In this document: in pieces, positions 45,895 to 59,156 of the stretch
Layout of the letters: each line of letters starts with the position of its first letter
Numbering within the stretch: the first letter of the stretch is position 1
Source: Larimichthys crocea
Taxonomy: Eukaryota > Chordata > Actinopteri > Sciaenidae
Assembly (NCBI RefSeq): GCF_000972845.2
Contig: NC_040018.1
Span: 7,437,266-7,501,265 of the forward strand
Length of the DNA: 64,000 nt
Direction: 5' to 3'
Program-made: the position numbers and the translations under genes
The notes under the pieces: generated by a model
The model's database searches: none
The model's input: only the letters and a program-made list of their open reading frames with translations
Told to the model about the DNA's origin: nothing

Positions 45895-46052
45895 GATTCA
45901 GTTGGTCTCAGTTGGTCCAAAATATGGAAGGTGGACTGGTCACCTCCCTTGAGCAAGACACCGAACACCTCCAACTGCTCTCAGGGCGCCGCTCTGTGTG
46001 GCTGCCCATCACTCCACCATCTCTCTCCACATTTGCACGTCTATGAGCCCTT

Positions 46053-46099
<47 letters not shown>

Positions 46100-46185
46100 T
46101 TGTAATTCGGGTAAAAATGCATGGAAAAAACTTGAAAAAAAAGGATTTTCCCTCAAGGGATTGATAAAGTAACTATTCTATTTTA
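45895..46185 (+). mobile_element. tRNA-derived SINE, 5'-truncated, with (GT)n expansion
   Basis: It shares GGTCCAAAATATGGAAGGTGGACTGGT, CTTGAGCAAG and the CATCTCTCTCCACATTTG body with the SINE at 31425. A GT run at 46057-46099 lies inside the body. The tail is AAGGGATTGATAAAGTA. Confidence 0.75.
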
Positions 46186-46190
46186 CTCTA

Positions 46191-46974
46191 TTTTGTTATT
46201 TCTGACTTGTCTGATATACTTTTATTGCACTGTGTAAGTTCCATAGACATCCTCAAATCACTTCAAAATAATATGCCAATTCACAGCAGGAAACAGATTT
46301 TGTGTTTGTGTTGAGTGTGATTGAGTCCCACACTCACCGTCCCTCTCCCTGAAATGTTCACTAAAGCACCAAATGTAAATTGATCTGCTGCTGAAAGTAG
46401 AGTCCAGAAATTGAATTTGCTCCTAGTTGAGTAAGGTGAACTTTAGGTTATGGAAGGTCAGTGTGTGTGAGGCAGTAATCACTCTTTAAGCACTGACGTG
46501 CTCTGCCACTTAACACGTCACTGCTGCTGTAACTTTGCCAGTGTTGACAAGTTTCTTTGTGCTGCAGCACTGAACAATAGAGGAATGAGCATTACTGTGA
46601 TTAAAGACTGTTTTTAATACCACAGGACGTATGAGCACTTTCAGGAGTATATGCTCCACAGAGAGGGTGAGGAGGAGGGCCCATCAACTTTTTGAAATGA
46701 GGGGGGAGCTCACAGACGATCAAAGGTGGTTATGAGGGTATCATGATTATCCTGTTACGTACAAGCTGTCATTTCTACTTCATCATATTCTTTCATAAAC
46801 ATCACTGGAGTTAATGGAGCCCATCTGGGGCTTCACAAGACGACAAGATGATTTATAAATTATTATTTTCAAATGAAAAAAAAATGGCATTTGGATTTGT
46901 TAAAGAAGCAGTGGTACAATGTGTCAATGTGCAACATAAAATCAGTCAGATTTAGTGTGGCTGTGAAGTGAAGC
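46191..46974. other. No gene recognised
   Basis: AT-rich non-coding DNA without an identified repeat. Confidence 0.35.
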
Positions 46975-47275
46975 CAACCCAAAACAGTACAGTTCCTCAA
47001 ACGTCCACTTGAGGCTGGCTCCAGAAGTGAGTCAGTCTCCATAAGTCCCCATGTTTCACAGCAGAAATAAACATGTTTACAGCCTGGTACAAAAACAGTT
47101 TTGGTCTCTGTAGCTAATTTCCCCGTTCATGACAACTGTACTGAGGGTGAATTTATATACAGCTCACCTGTTCAGATTATATTAAGGCTTAAAGTTATGC
47201 AGGATTAAGAGTGTGGCTGCTTTGAGTGTAATCACAGGTGGCTTGGTTGAGCATCGCACCCAGGCTTCATTGAGA
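46975..47275 (-). repeat. Unclassified interspersed repeat (copy 1)
   Basis: Its reverse complement aligns with 50570-50850: shared blocks include CAAGCCACCTGTGA, CTCACCCTCAGTACAGTTGTCATGAA, AGAGACCAAAACTGTTTTT, GTACCAGGCTGTAAACATGTTT and CAAGTGG. No terminal repeat or coding frame is visible. Confidence 0.65.
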
Positions 47276-47694
47276 CCACCTCAGCTCCACCTTTATCCCT
47301 TTTTGGATTAGCTGGTAGGCAGCATTGGCTGGACTGCCAAGATGACAATGAGCAGAGCTGCCACACCGAGCTTCACAAAGGCTTTTCAGAACAAAATACA
47401 AAAAAGTCCTGTCAAGAACCAGAAGTTTGTCCATTCTGGGCCACTGTAGATACATGGTGATTAAACATGGTGGACCTGCAGTGTCTGTAAGTAATAGTCT
47501 ACAGGTACTAGTCTAAGGTCACAAAAATATAATGATTCTTTTCAGGTGATCATACACAAATGAAAAATGTGCTATAAGTAAGTTCTACAATGGCCCTGAT
47601 GAAGACGAGCAGTTACAGATGATGGATGCATAAATATTCTATTACCATATTACATATTATATATGACACACTGGACTTTTAAGATGGATTGCAT

Positions 47695-47970
47695 ATAAGA
47701 CTACAGGTAACACAGTGTTACCTCACAGCAAAAGGTTCTGTGTTTGAACTGCCAGCTGGCTGGGACTTTTCTTGTTCTCCCTGTGTCTGTGCTGTGTTCT
47801 CTCTGAGTGCTCAGGGCCTCCCACAGTCCACAGACATTAGATGTTTTTCACAGCATCCATTTTGACGTGAAATACTAAGGTAAAGGTGTTACCCATGATA
47901 CTAAGATTCAGTCCTGCGATGAACTGGCAACCGTCTCCCACCCAGTGTCAGCTGGGAGTTTGACCCTGTA
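47695..47970 (+). mobile_element. SINE-like / RTE 3'-end-like repeat
   Basis: ACAGTGTTACCTCACAGCAA, GGTTCTGTGTTTGAACTGCC (box B-like), GTTCTCCCTGTGTC, CTCCCACAGTCCA and CCAGTGTCAGCTGGGAG form the ordered blocks of a widespread fish repeat. Confidence 0.65.
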
Positions 47971-47974
47971 AAGC

Positions 47975-48110
47975 ACGCCTGGGCCAAGAGCATACAGTTT
48001 GACCAATCAACTCTGTGAAGACTGAGATCAGTTGATTAAATGAGTCAAGTCTGGTGTGTTGCTGCTTGGTTGGAAAGGCCCTTTGTGGAACAGATTGCCC
48101 AGGCCCGCTG
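47975..48110 (-). mobile_element. Diverged fragment of the small hAT MITE family
   Basis: GACTGAGATCAGTTGATTAAATGAGTCAAG and GGCCCTTTGTGGAACAG are shared with the element at 23810-24013, in the opposite orientation. Ends are degraded. Confidence 0.65.
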
Positions 48111-48114
48111 TAAA

Positions 48115-50340
48115 GGATACACAGTTATGGAAAATGAATGAAAATGAAGGATGAATGAGCACTGTCTGTACTGCAGCTGTGGTGTAAAGTGTGTTTGGTA
48201 TGTTACAATTATACACAACAAAAATGAATTAAATGTGTATAGACTTTTATTTTTATAAGTAAAAGATCTTTGAAGAGAGCCGTTAAAATCACTAAATAAC
48301 AACATGACACAGGTGTGTCTTGGACTGGTCAAATAAATGGTCACTCTAAAATGTGCAGTTTTATGTTGAAAAAGATTTTTATTAGGTACTGAACTGTGGC
48401 TGTTTTACATAGAGCTAGTGATACCTTTTTATTTCCAGCAGGGCTGGTCATAACCTGGGGGTCATATCCTGATTATGGTTTGGAAAAAATTACAGTTTTG
48501 GTTAATAATTAAATAAACACAATGTGCTTCCTCATTAAATGTACCATTTAGAATTTGGCTTTTTTTTTTCCTGGTATCTCAGCTGATCACGCTTTGTGTT
48601 TTATTTGGACTCTGCAGCTGAGACACCATGTGTGTTTCTGTTTAACCTGACTTAAGTCTGGTCCTCTGATCAGAACTGAACATGGGTTTGACAACTGCTC
48701 TGCTTCAATATGAAAAGCTGAACATGTGAATTTATAACGATAGGATCACACAGGAATAGATTCTGTTATCAAGTTTTGTTAACGTGATTGGATGTGCATG
48801 CAAAGACTGCAAGACTACATAGAGCTGTTCCACTGTCAGGGCTCCAATTACAGGAAAAACATGAAGTGATTCCTGCTGTCAGTCCCATGCAAAGCACTGG
48901 TCTTTGTCACATGTCATGGACAAGTTCTGGCAGTGTTCAAGACTTCTGTCTTCATGTATAATTTATAGGTGGACCTGTAATAAAAGCTTTTAGTTAACCC
49001 CATTCTATAGTTAGTTCCACTGTATGTTCCACTGTATCTCAAGTCATGTACAGATCAGTTCAGCTTTATTATCAGCTTATCACATATTTGCTGTGTAAAA
49101 ATACATTTAGATTTCGCCCAAATAATCCAGATCACACCAGATGCTTAATTGTGATAAGACCTAAACCACCAAAGTCAAAGCCAGTTATCACTGTTGGTTA
49201 AGGGAGGTGAACCCTGTCCAAACACACTATGACCTGTTGTTGTCACATTTCAGGCTGACTCAGAAAATATTGTGCAACATTTTTCAGAGCCACCCTGGAA
49301 GACACTGAGGTTATGTTCTTTCTTTTTCCTCAATGCCCTGCTGCTGCTACCAGAAATAGTGGCCAGTAAAAGGCAAAATAAAATATGAAAAAGAACATTT
49401 TAAACATAAACACTTTAGTTTTTGCTCCATGACAGGTGTTGGCATATCACACGTGTCACTAGGTCACTATAAAAAGCTCACTCTAAAATGTGCAGTTTTT
49501 ATTTAGCACTGTGCTCATTTATTTATTCATTCATTTTATGGCAGTGGCATCCAGCTGCTCTTTCCTCAGGATTTCACACTTCTCCTGAGTCAGTGGGTTA
49601 GTTAAATTTGAATTGTTTCAACAAAACAAAATGCGGCTTGGGCTGCATTTAACACATATGTTTGCTGTCCTCTTACAACCTGAACAAAATGTACATTTTG
49701 GAATGTCACCAACTAGTTGGTTGTCCCTGCTCTTCAGTGAATTAAGCAATGAATGTGAAAGCAAAAAGTTGTTGTGCAATGTTGTCAAACTGGGCTTCCT
49801 TTGATTACATTGGTTGGGTCAAATTTGATTTGGGCAGGTTTTGATGATAATTTGTTTCCTCTTCTCCTCTGAGTAGTATGACTGGGGCTGACAGGGCACT
49901 GATTTCAAAAGGCTCAGCTCAACACGAATGACCAATGTCATTTGAGTTCATCACAACTAAGTAACTATTTTTCTTATTTCCTTTAATATGTAATATTAAA
50001 GGAAATAAGTATATAATAAATAAGATATATAATTATATAATACATAAGAAATATAATACTAAATATATATCTTACTTCCTTTAATATGTATAATAGCTCT
50101 GTGATAACAGGCTGGTAAACATTATGTATGAGGTGTCAAACAGTGATGATGAAGTTTTGAATATTTTGCTTACCTACTGTCCTCTGGAGTGCTTCTGAAT
50201 ATTATACTACACTGATACTTTGGCTTAAATAAGAATAAAATATGTTAAACTCACCTTTGAGCAACAATGCTGAAGCATTAATGATAGCAGATAAATATCA
50301 TAGAAATATTTTAAATATTATAGTGGCATTACTATTACAT
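48115..50340. other. No gene recognised; small Tc1 fragments
   Basis: Two short stretches (48300-48365, 49438-49505) share CACTCTAAAATGTGCAGTTTT with the sub-terminal part of Tc1-type elements such as the one at 39749. An AT-rich inverted repeat lies near 49975-50010. Otherwise nothing was identified. Confidence 0.45.
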
Positions 50341-50344
50341 AAAG

Positions 50345-51185
50345 GAGTCTATGTATATTAAGTTCCTGTTCCTGTGGAACCAGCTCCCAGTTCTGGTTCT
50401 GGAGGCAGACCCCCTCTTGCCATTTAAGAGTAGGCTTATGACGTTCCTTTTTTACAGAACTTATAGTTAGAGCTGCTCAGGTGAGTCCTGAACCATCCCT
50501 TAGTTATGCTGCTATAGCCTAGACCACTGACAGCATAAAGGATGGCGTATGAGTGACGTTTGAAGCTCAGGATCTCTGATTGACGCCTGAGTGCTCAAAC
50601 AAGCCACCTGTGAGGGCATCCATCACTCAAAGCAGCCATACTCTTAATTCGGTAAAACTTTAATATAATCTGAAGAGGTGAGTTCTATAAAAACTCACCC
50701 TCAGTACAGTTGTCATGAATGGGCAAATTAACTATAGAGACCAAAACTGTTTTTTGTACCAGGCTGTAAACATGTTTAACATGGTTTCTTGTTCTGTACC
50801 CAGCCTCAAGTGGCCATTTTTGGCACCGCATTAATTTAATTTTTTTCCATCTCCATCTGAACACATTAATATCTCATTGATGTATGCTACTGCCTTCACT
50901 TCTTCCTCCAGAGTTTCTCTGCTTTCTCGTCTCACAGAGATTGTGGTTGTACCTGCTGCTGTGGTCCCACTTGACATCAACTACAAATACTATTTTCCTT
51001 ATTATCATTATTATTAGTCATATCTCCATTAAAATGTATAGTTATAATCATTACTTTTCTGACTACTGTGCACATGTGCTTCTATTGTATGTCTCCCTCT
51101 CTGAGGGCAGATGTCTGTCGAGCATGATCTGATTCTACTCGAGGTTTCAGTATCTCAAGGGAAGTTTTCCCTCATTGCCGTCATC
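50345..51185 (+). mobile_element. L2-type LINE 3' remnant, interrupted
   Basis: The blocks AAGAGTAGGCTTATGACG, GTGAGTCCTGAACCATCCCT, GTTATGCTGCTATAG, then GAGTTTCTCTGCTTTCTCGTCTCACAG and GCTGCTGTGGTCCCACTTGACATCAAC follow the order of the 3' part of a common fish L2-like LINE. The unclassified repeat at 50570-50850 interrupts it. Confidence 0.65.
50570..50850 (+). repeat. Unclassified interspersed repeat (copy 2)
   Basis: Matches the reverse complement of 46975-47275 in ordered blocks and sits within the L2-type LINE remnant, showing that it is mobile or was mobilised. Confidence 0.65.
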
Positions 51186-52259
51186 AAGTCCATACTCATG
51201 GTTCGGAGACACTAAACCTACCGGCATCCATACACCACCTTTTTAGTGCGGTTACCACCATCTTTAAATCAGCGTCACTGGGAAACATGCATATATACCT
51301 AAAATTAACAATTTACTTGTTATTTTCAAACAGTATTTTTATGTTTGATGCATCATAATGAGCTAATACTGTGGGTGTGTTTTCCAGAACCTCCTAAGAG
51401 AACAATTACTGATTAGAGCTGCTGCGTAGATGGCAGCTACACCCATTGCCGCACAGCGCACAGCAGACCCACTACACCAGCTACATAATCTAATTTTGGG
51501 TGGACGGTAAAACAATACTAATGGATCTGTAATGAAGCCAGGTGAATTTAAGTAATCGCTGCTTTGAGTCACTCTTGAGTCTTGCTTTTGTTGAAGATGA
51601 CTGCTGGCGATAAGAAGACAAAACACAAAAGTGTTAATCACTCAGAGATCTGAACACACCTTGAACAGATTTAGGCTTTTATCGCTGCAGTCAAAATATG
51701 ATAAAACAAAGCAAATAAAAACACTCAGGAGAGTATTTAGTGAATGTATCTAAAGCCTGAGATTGTATCAACACACAATAACTGGTAATAATGGTGATCT
51801 ATTGTTCCAACAGGTCTAAATCAGATTTGGTTGTTGTGGGTGTTTCCTGCTTAAACCTTTAATAATGTCAAAAGTGTATCCTGAAGCTCTGAGCATGAAA
51901 CAACGTAACCTTTGCTTTCTTTCTCAATGCTCATTGCCACAGGCAGAAACTAAAAGAACATATCTAATACAGGATATAAGTTTGTTTTTTAAGCTGCAAT
52001 TCACAGTCTTTATTTAGTGGGAAAAGAAAGTTCATGGGGGGAAATGATAACCCATGTCTAACCATGTGATTGTCTTCCTTCAACTTTCTCCAGTTTTTCC
52101 ACTGACTCCCAGTTTGACCTCTTCTCTTTATGCTGGGACTCCAGTCTACCAGCAGAGATCTTGAGGTGTTAAATAGTTTTTGATTGGTGCTGATTCCTTG
52201 AAACATGAAGACTCTGGTTAGAGCTTCTGATTGTCCGACCATGTTCTAGGATGATTCTG

Positions 52260-52620
52260 ATGGTCTCTGTTGAGTTAGGTCTTTAAGCTGTTGGTCCTGA
52301 GTGACCCCCAGGCCTGCTGCACCTCCCTCAGGGTTCCTTGTGGTTCCTTTAGCCTCCAAAAGTAGAGCAGAGCTTTCACTTATCAAGCTCCTCTTCTGTG
52401 TAGGCAGACAACCTCTATAATTTTAAGAGTAGGCTTAAGACTTTCCTTTTTGATAGAGCTTATGGTTAGGGCTGGCTCTGGTCACCCCTTGGTTATGCTG
52501 CTGTAGGACTAGACTGCCGGGGGGACTTCCCATGATGCACTGAGCTCTTCTTATACCCCCTCTCTCTCCATCGGACATATTCATGTCGCATTAATAGCCC
52601 ATACCTTCTCTTATTTAAAC
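52260..52620 (+). mobile_element. L2-type LINE 3' remnant
   Basis: TTTAAGAGTAGGCTTAAGAC, TTTCCTTTTTGATAGAGCTTATG, GGTTATGCTGCTGTAGG and CTTCCCATGATGCACTGAGC match the 3' part of the fish L2-like family also seen at 50345. Confidence 0.65.
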
Positions 52621-52865
52621 AAAACAAAAACAAAGTTCTCTCTTAATCCTTGTGCTCCCCTCAGTACATTTTGTGTACTTTTTAATTTAAAAAACTCAGA
52701 AATTTTGCCTGTGTTAATGGTACAAAACATAATGAGACAAAACTTTCCAAGGTTTTGGGTTTTTTATCCAATTTTAAAGTTCCAACATTGGATTTAATAA
52801 TTGGGCCAGGTATAACAGAGTCCCATACACACTACTGTACTTGTTAAACAAAAAACAAAACAAAA

Positions 52866-53058
52866 GGGGCGGTCGGTAGTGTAGTGGGTTAAGCGGCCGC
52901 CCCGTGTGTGGAGGCTATAGTCCTTGCTGCAGCTGGCCCCGGTTCGAATCCCGCATCGGACGGCTAATTTACTGCGTGTCACTCCCCCTCTCTCTGCTTC
53001 CTGTCTATCTTCAGCTGTACTATCATTAAAGGCATAAAAGGCCAAAAAAATAATCTTA
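52866..53058 (+). mobile_element. tRNA-derived SINE
   Basis: GGGCGGTCGGTAGTGTAGTG with GGGTTAAGCGGC (box A region) is followed by GGTTCGAATCCCGC (box B) at about 52940. The body CTGCGTGTCACTCCCCCTCTC leads to the end ATTAAAGGCATAAAAGGCC. This is a different family from the SINE at 31425. Confidence 0.85.
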
Positions 53059-53202
53059 AAAAAACAAACAAAAGAGAATTCAATCGAAATCAAAAGGTCA
53101 AAGGTCAATGAAGCACTCAATTACCAAAGGTAGTCTGTGTGTGTTGGTATGTATATCCCTGTCTCTCTCCCTCTCTTTCTTATGGCCAGGGCATAAAGGG
53201 TA

Positions 53203-53648
53203 AATATTTAAGAAATACATGTAAATTTGATAGTTATGATTACGACTGAAGTTGGTCAAAACATTTAATGCAGTGAAAGTGAAAAAAAACATTCACATAT
53301 AATATTTTTTATAGCACTTTTTAGAAAAAAAAAGTTGCACCAAGGGGTAATCTGTGGCTTTTTTGTTAATAAACTGACACTACTCAAAAAAAATTAATGC
53401 ATTCAAATCAATATTGTTGTCAGTTATTGGATATGTAATAATCCCCCCTGAAAAAAATCATATTTTGTGTTTTTTTATCATGTGGGTTCATATTCCCAAA
53501 ATGGCATTAAAGGGTTAAATTATTTAAGAAATACATGAATACATTTGATAGTTATGATTAGGACTGAAGTTGGTCAAAAGATTAAATGCAGTAAAAGTGA
53601 AAAAAAAATATTCACACATAATATATTTTTTAGAAAAAAACATTTTTT
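53203..53648. repeat. Duplicated AT-rich segment, 313-base spacing
   Basis: ATTTAAGAAATACATG... through TTGATAGTTATGATTA, GACTGAAGTTGGTCAAAA and TGAAAAAAAA at 53203-53325 recur at 53516-53648 with few differences. The spacer between copies is AT-rich. Confidence 0.8.
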
Positions 53649-54140
53649 GTATCGAACGGTCGCTCGCACAAACCTTTTTGAGGGGTTAAAAGTGCAATTT
53701 CACTTCCATTATTTATGAAGTAAAAATAAGTAAACTGTTCAGTGTTATTCTTTGTAATTTACAGTGGCATATTTTCTACAATTGTTGTACCAGTACTTTA
53801 TTTACCAATACATGTGGGTACAAGAGATGTGAAGGAATAAAGCAGTAACAATGTGGGAACAAAAAAAACTTTTTTTATTTTTGTTATTATCTGAATAAGC
53901 TGAGAGTCTTCCATGGAGCTGTTGTGAAGTATTTCTGCTTCACTGTTATCAACCTGTATGACCATGTGCCATAGTTTGTTTCCATTACAGGTGTGAGGTG
54001 AACCCATGCTCTGTAACCTCTCCCTTCATATCAGTTGTGAAGGAGACAAGGAAACAATTGGGACCTGCACTCATAAATCACTATGTGAACCTATGAAAAT
54101 GCCACTCCCTCACCTGCCACATTAAGACCTTGCCCCCTGG

Positions 54141-54149
54141 TATAAAAAG
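54141..54149 (+). promoter_or_regulatory. TATA box of the mucin gene
   Basis: TATAAAAAG lies 54 bases upstream of the start codon at 54195, which places the expected transcription start at about 54170 and gives a 5' UTR of about 25 bases. Strong TATA boxes are usual for highly expressed tissue-specific secretory genes. Confidence 0.7.
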
Positions 54150-54194
54150 CTGGGTCTCCCTCCCACCTTGCTCAGAGTTCCAGCAGAGAAGCAA

Positions 54195-57100
54195 ATGGCT
54201 AACAAGTGGCTGCTATGTGTGGCCCTGTCAGCCATCGTCGCTGCTTGGCACAGCGGTACATCCATTATACTCCATTAGACAGCCTGATAAATTTGTTAAT
54301 AGCTCACATGTTTACCCTTTTTTATTGTGTTTGAATGTTTTTTTTTAGTTTTATTACTTTACAAATAACTCTCACTTCTTTCAACAGAGGCGAAGTCTGC
54401 TGTGAACACGTTCTCCATGTCCCAGATTCCAGAAAAAATAACCGGTGAGCTTGTTGGTTATTGGTAACAACTGTAAACTGTCTCTGTAACTGTCATGTAA
54501 GTTAAGACCGGTGTATAATATGGTTGCTGACCTTGTCCTGCAGGTGTGAGTCCCATCCACAATGGCCAGGTTTGCAGTACATGGGGCAACTTCCACTTCA
54601 AGACCTTTGATGGGGATGTTTTCCAGTTGCACTCCACCTGCAACTACGTTCTGACGTCTTTTTGCAAGGGCATGTACAGTGACTTCAACATCCAGATCAG
54701 AAGAGATGAGGCTGACGGCCATCCCACCATCAAAACCATCATTATGAAGCTGGAGGGTTCAGTGGTGGAGCTCTCCAAAGGCTCAGTGGTCATTGATGGC
54801 AAATTGTGAGTATACTCTAAAAACCCTTTCCACTGTTAACTTACTGCTAACTTATTGCTTCAGACTGGTTTATACATACATGTCATATTTAATCTCATTC
54901 CTTCACTGTAAAATATTTGGCTCTTGGAACAAAACTTTGAAAAACATATAGCAGCCAAAATAATGTGACTTCTTTCTGTTCTTTCTGTTTTTTCTTTTTG
55001 CAGAGCGATCCTACCTGTCAGTCAGTCAGGAGTGTTCATCGAGAAAACGCCCACCTACATCAAAATCAAAGCAAAGTTGGGATTGCTTGCTATCTGGAAT
55101 GAGGAGGACTCTTTTCTGGTAGGAATATGACTGCACAAAGAAGCCTGCTATGTGCATTACTGTTTAAAAATACTGTCGAAGCTTTAGATTAAAGTATAAC
55201 TATATCTATGCATATAAAATATATGCATAGATATAGTTGTGGTAGTGGTAGTTAAAAGACTTTATTTAGATTAGAGAGATGGCTGATGGTTTTGTCCCCA
55301 CAGGTGGAGCTAGACCTGAAATACAAGAACCAAACCTGTGGTCTTTGCGGAGACTTTAATGGGGTCCAGCTCTACAATGAGTTCTACAGCCACGGTATGC
55401 TTTGAGCCACTTCAAGTCAAGTCACTCAGCGAAGGCTTGGCCGCAGAACTGAGCTCTTTTTCCTTTATTGGTGTTTTCCAAACAGGTGCGACACTATCCA
55501 CTATGGATTTTGCTAACTTCTGGAAAATGGATGGTCCAGTTGAAAGCTGCTCTGACTACACACCGGAATCAACACAAAGCTGCAACGACATGGTGAGGAT
55601 TCACTACTGATATGAAAGTTATAGTGCTATATCATTATACTGTACTATTGTAGTCAAGTAAATGAGTAAATACTCAAGTAAAAGTATTGTTACTTAAAGT
55701 GTAAAATATGTTAGAGTATGAGTCAAAAGTTGGTCAGTTACTCTGTGTACTATCTACTTTTACTCTACGTACCTCTACTCTTTAAACAGGCAATTGTTAA
55801 ACTGATATTCCAAATGCACGAATATGGAAGTTTTCAGATGATACCACACTGTTCATGTATTCATCAGTATTGCACTGATATATTGGTGGAGTGGTGGGAA
55901 TATTTTTTGGTCATCCAGCAAAATCTTAACTTTGAATTCTCAGTAGGACTCAGAGTGTAAAACTGAACAAATAAATTGCTCACAGTGCGACTACTTGTTT
56001 GTGATGTTTAAGAAAATCTTCTGATAGCAGTGAATCAAAGCAGATTTCTTCATAAAACATTTGCATTTGCACATTTGAAGTGCTTGAGGTAATTTTATAT
56101 TGTTTGGATCCATGTTTATGATCCATGTCTTCTTCTTTCTTGCTTTGGTTTGTGCATTGTGAGATGGTACAAAAGTATTCAGGTATTGATTTTAAGGCTT
56201 TAGACTGAGAGAATATCAGTCTGTATCATGATGTTGTACTACATGCTGCACCACATTAGTGTTTTTTGCTGCATGAATAGTTTATATGATCATATTTTAC
56301 ACTAATTTTTAGAACATTTGCATGACAACAGATGGCAAACTTGAACACCAACATGTCCAGCAGAATGTTTCCATGTTTAATATAGATCACAGAATGTGAT
56401 TTCATGGTGGTTAAGATGGTGTTGGATGATTGTTGTGTTTGAATTGGCAAAATGAAAAATGAAACATCACAATGACAAAATTACATTAATTAAATTTGAA
56501 ACTAATATTTGATATACTCCTTATACTGAAATATTAGGACCTTAAACCTCAACCGCAGTGACCTCTACAGGAGTTTAGGTGATTTCAGGACACAGCAGGT
56601 GGATTCAGAAGCAATGTGGTTTAAGTGATCATGTGACAGAACCAGACAATACAGGTTTAAACCTAAACCCGTCCTAAACCTTAAACCACAGCTAAGCTAT
56701 GGTGACAGAGCAACACTCAAAGCTTAGTGCACCAAGCTAAGCAACAACATTACCAGTTAATCAGTTTTCAACAGTGGTGAGAGAAGTACCAGTGCAAGAA
56801 GCTTCATTGAACTGAAAATAGCGATAACCACACTGTGAAAATATTTCACTACAAATAAAAATCCTGTATTCAGTCGAGTGTAAGAACTATGAGCAAAATA
56901 TACTTGAAGAATGAAGAGTAAAGGTTTCTGTCACTGTTACTTTACTATCATATCTATTATTATATGTTTTTAGATTGATATTACTGCTGCATTAATGTGT
57001 ATGTTGCATGTTACTGTTGTAGATTTTTCAGGTGGAGTTCATTTTAACTATTATATACTGTTGGGAACTTCACATTCTCCTGTGAGAACCACGTGTCTGT

Positions 57101-58663
57101 AAAAAGTCTACTTTTCAGCAATTCGGAAAAAAAACAGCCCTGTCAGGCATTTTCCAGCAAAGAGATTTTAAATGGTTAAATAATTTAATTTAGCTAAACA
57201 AGTAGGAAAATCAAAACCACCAAATTTGGAGATACCAGTGAAAACCATGTATCTCCAAATTTGGTGGTTTTGATTTTTGACAGGAAGGGTATGAAAGAGT
57301 GACTAAAGCTGTCACACAACATTTGCCTCTGAGATGTGGTGGAGTTAGTGGAAGTATAAAGTTGGGCGTACAGTACTTGATGAAATACTCAAGCAGTACT
57401 TGTCAGTACTGGTCAGCAGAACTTCAGAATTTCCACAAGTGGTTATCCCTGGATATGTGTGGCTTTACAGTGTTGCCTGCCTAATCATGCTCCTCTTTCT
57501 CTATTCTCTCTCGTCTGTCCGTCCTGTAGAAACCTCTGTGTGAGCAGATCCTCACAGGGCCTGCTTTCAACACCTGCCACAATCTGCTGGACATTGCCTC
57601 TTTCACTTCCGCCTGTGTTGCAGACCTCTGTCACTGTGGCAATGGCAAAAATGAAAACGCAGACCCCTCTTGCCTGTGCAACACTGTGTCCGAGTTCTCT
57701 AGACAGTGTGTGCATGCTGGTGGCAAGCCCCACAACTGGAGAACCAAAGACCTCTGCTGTGAGTACACTTATTAGACACTGCTGATGAAATATCATGGGT
57801 ATGAAGAAATCCAAAAAATGAGGTCAAATTTTATTAATGTAACAATGTCGTCAAGTGCTTGGTCATTGGTGGAAATTATTGGATCTGGAAATTGACATGT
57901 GATAATGTCTCTCTGTTTTGACTAGGTGTAAATCCTCTGAATGTGGATATAAATGAAACTAAATTGAATTGAATATACAGTACAGTACAGAGTGTGTATG
58001 GAAAGCTACTGTATGTTGCAGCGTCATGCAAACTTGCAAAATTTCAAATAAAATTTGGGAGTTAAACAGTTAATTCACCTTACGCATTTAATTAAAGAGA
58101 CAATTAACCTTGACTTTTATCTGCAATTGAACAGTTTATGGCAACTGACCAACTTCAGAGCCATTTACGTTGGGATTGATGGCCAAGCGAGGGCACAAAA
58201 CATTTCAAGGCTGAAAGAGTTAGAAGCAAACAAACTGACTCTGCTACTGGCACACTGGAAAGCACAGCATCATTAGATTCACTTACACAGGCCAATCCCT
58301 CATTAACCAAACACTGTGATCAGAGTGAGTCAGCGGGTTTATATGCATAATATGAGATCAACTGCACCTCTTCTCAAAGTACTGTGGTCAGTGGGGACAC
58401 TTGTGAAGCGTGGGCAGGCTCTTCAAGGCCCAGAGACTGAATACAATAGTAATGTCTGCAGAAATGAATGTTATCAGAGAGGTTACATAAGTCAAGTGGT
58501 GAAAAAACTACTGATGTATTCACAGGGAAGTCATGTCCTTACAAAATGGAGTACAAAGAGTGTGGGAGTCCCTGTGCTAACACCTGCTCCAACCCAGAGG
58601 CCAGCCACACCTGTGACAGTCACTGCATCGATGGATGCTTCTGCCCCGCAGGTACAGCAGAGT

Positions 58664-58705
<42 letters not shown>

Positions 58706-59156
58706 CATACAATGTGTTTCAGTACAGTAATACTTTGATCATTTTCAGGCATGGTGCTGGATGATTTAAACAACAGTGGCTGTGTCCCACTGAGCAAATG
58801 CTCCTGCACATACAACAGTAAGATCTATGGACCTGGAGAGTCCTACACCAGTAACTGCAAAAAATGGTAAGATGCACACAGTATGTCAGGGTGTTTGCAT
58901 GTCACAGCAACACTCTACATAACACATCACGTGTTTGTTTGAAAAGAGCGGGTATTGCTGTTAAGATTAAATTGTGTGTGCTGACAGTGTGTGTGAGAGT
59001 GGCCAGTGGGAGTGTACGGAGGAGGACTGTCCAGGAACCTGCTCTGTGGAGGGAGGGTCTCACATAAACACCTTCGATGAGAAAGTCTACACCTTCCATG
59101 GGGACTGCACCTACGTTCTGGCTAAGGTAACGCACATCATCATCAATGCTGTTATA

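Noticed and set aside
52866..53058. Genuine tRNA gene (box A and box B present)
   Set aside because: The sequence continues into a SINE body and tail and does not close an acceptor stem, so it is a tRNA-derived SINE.
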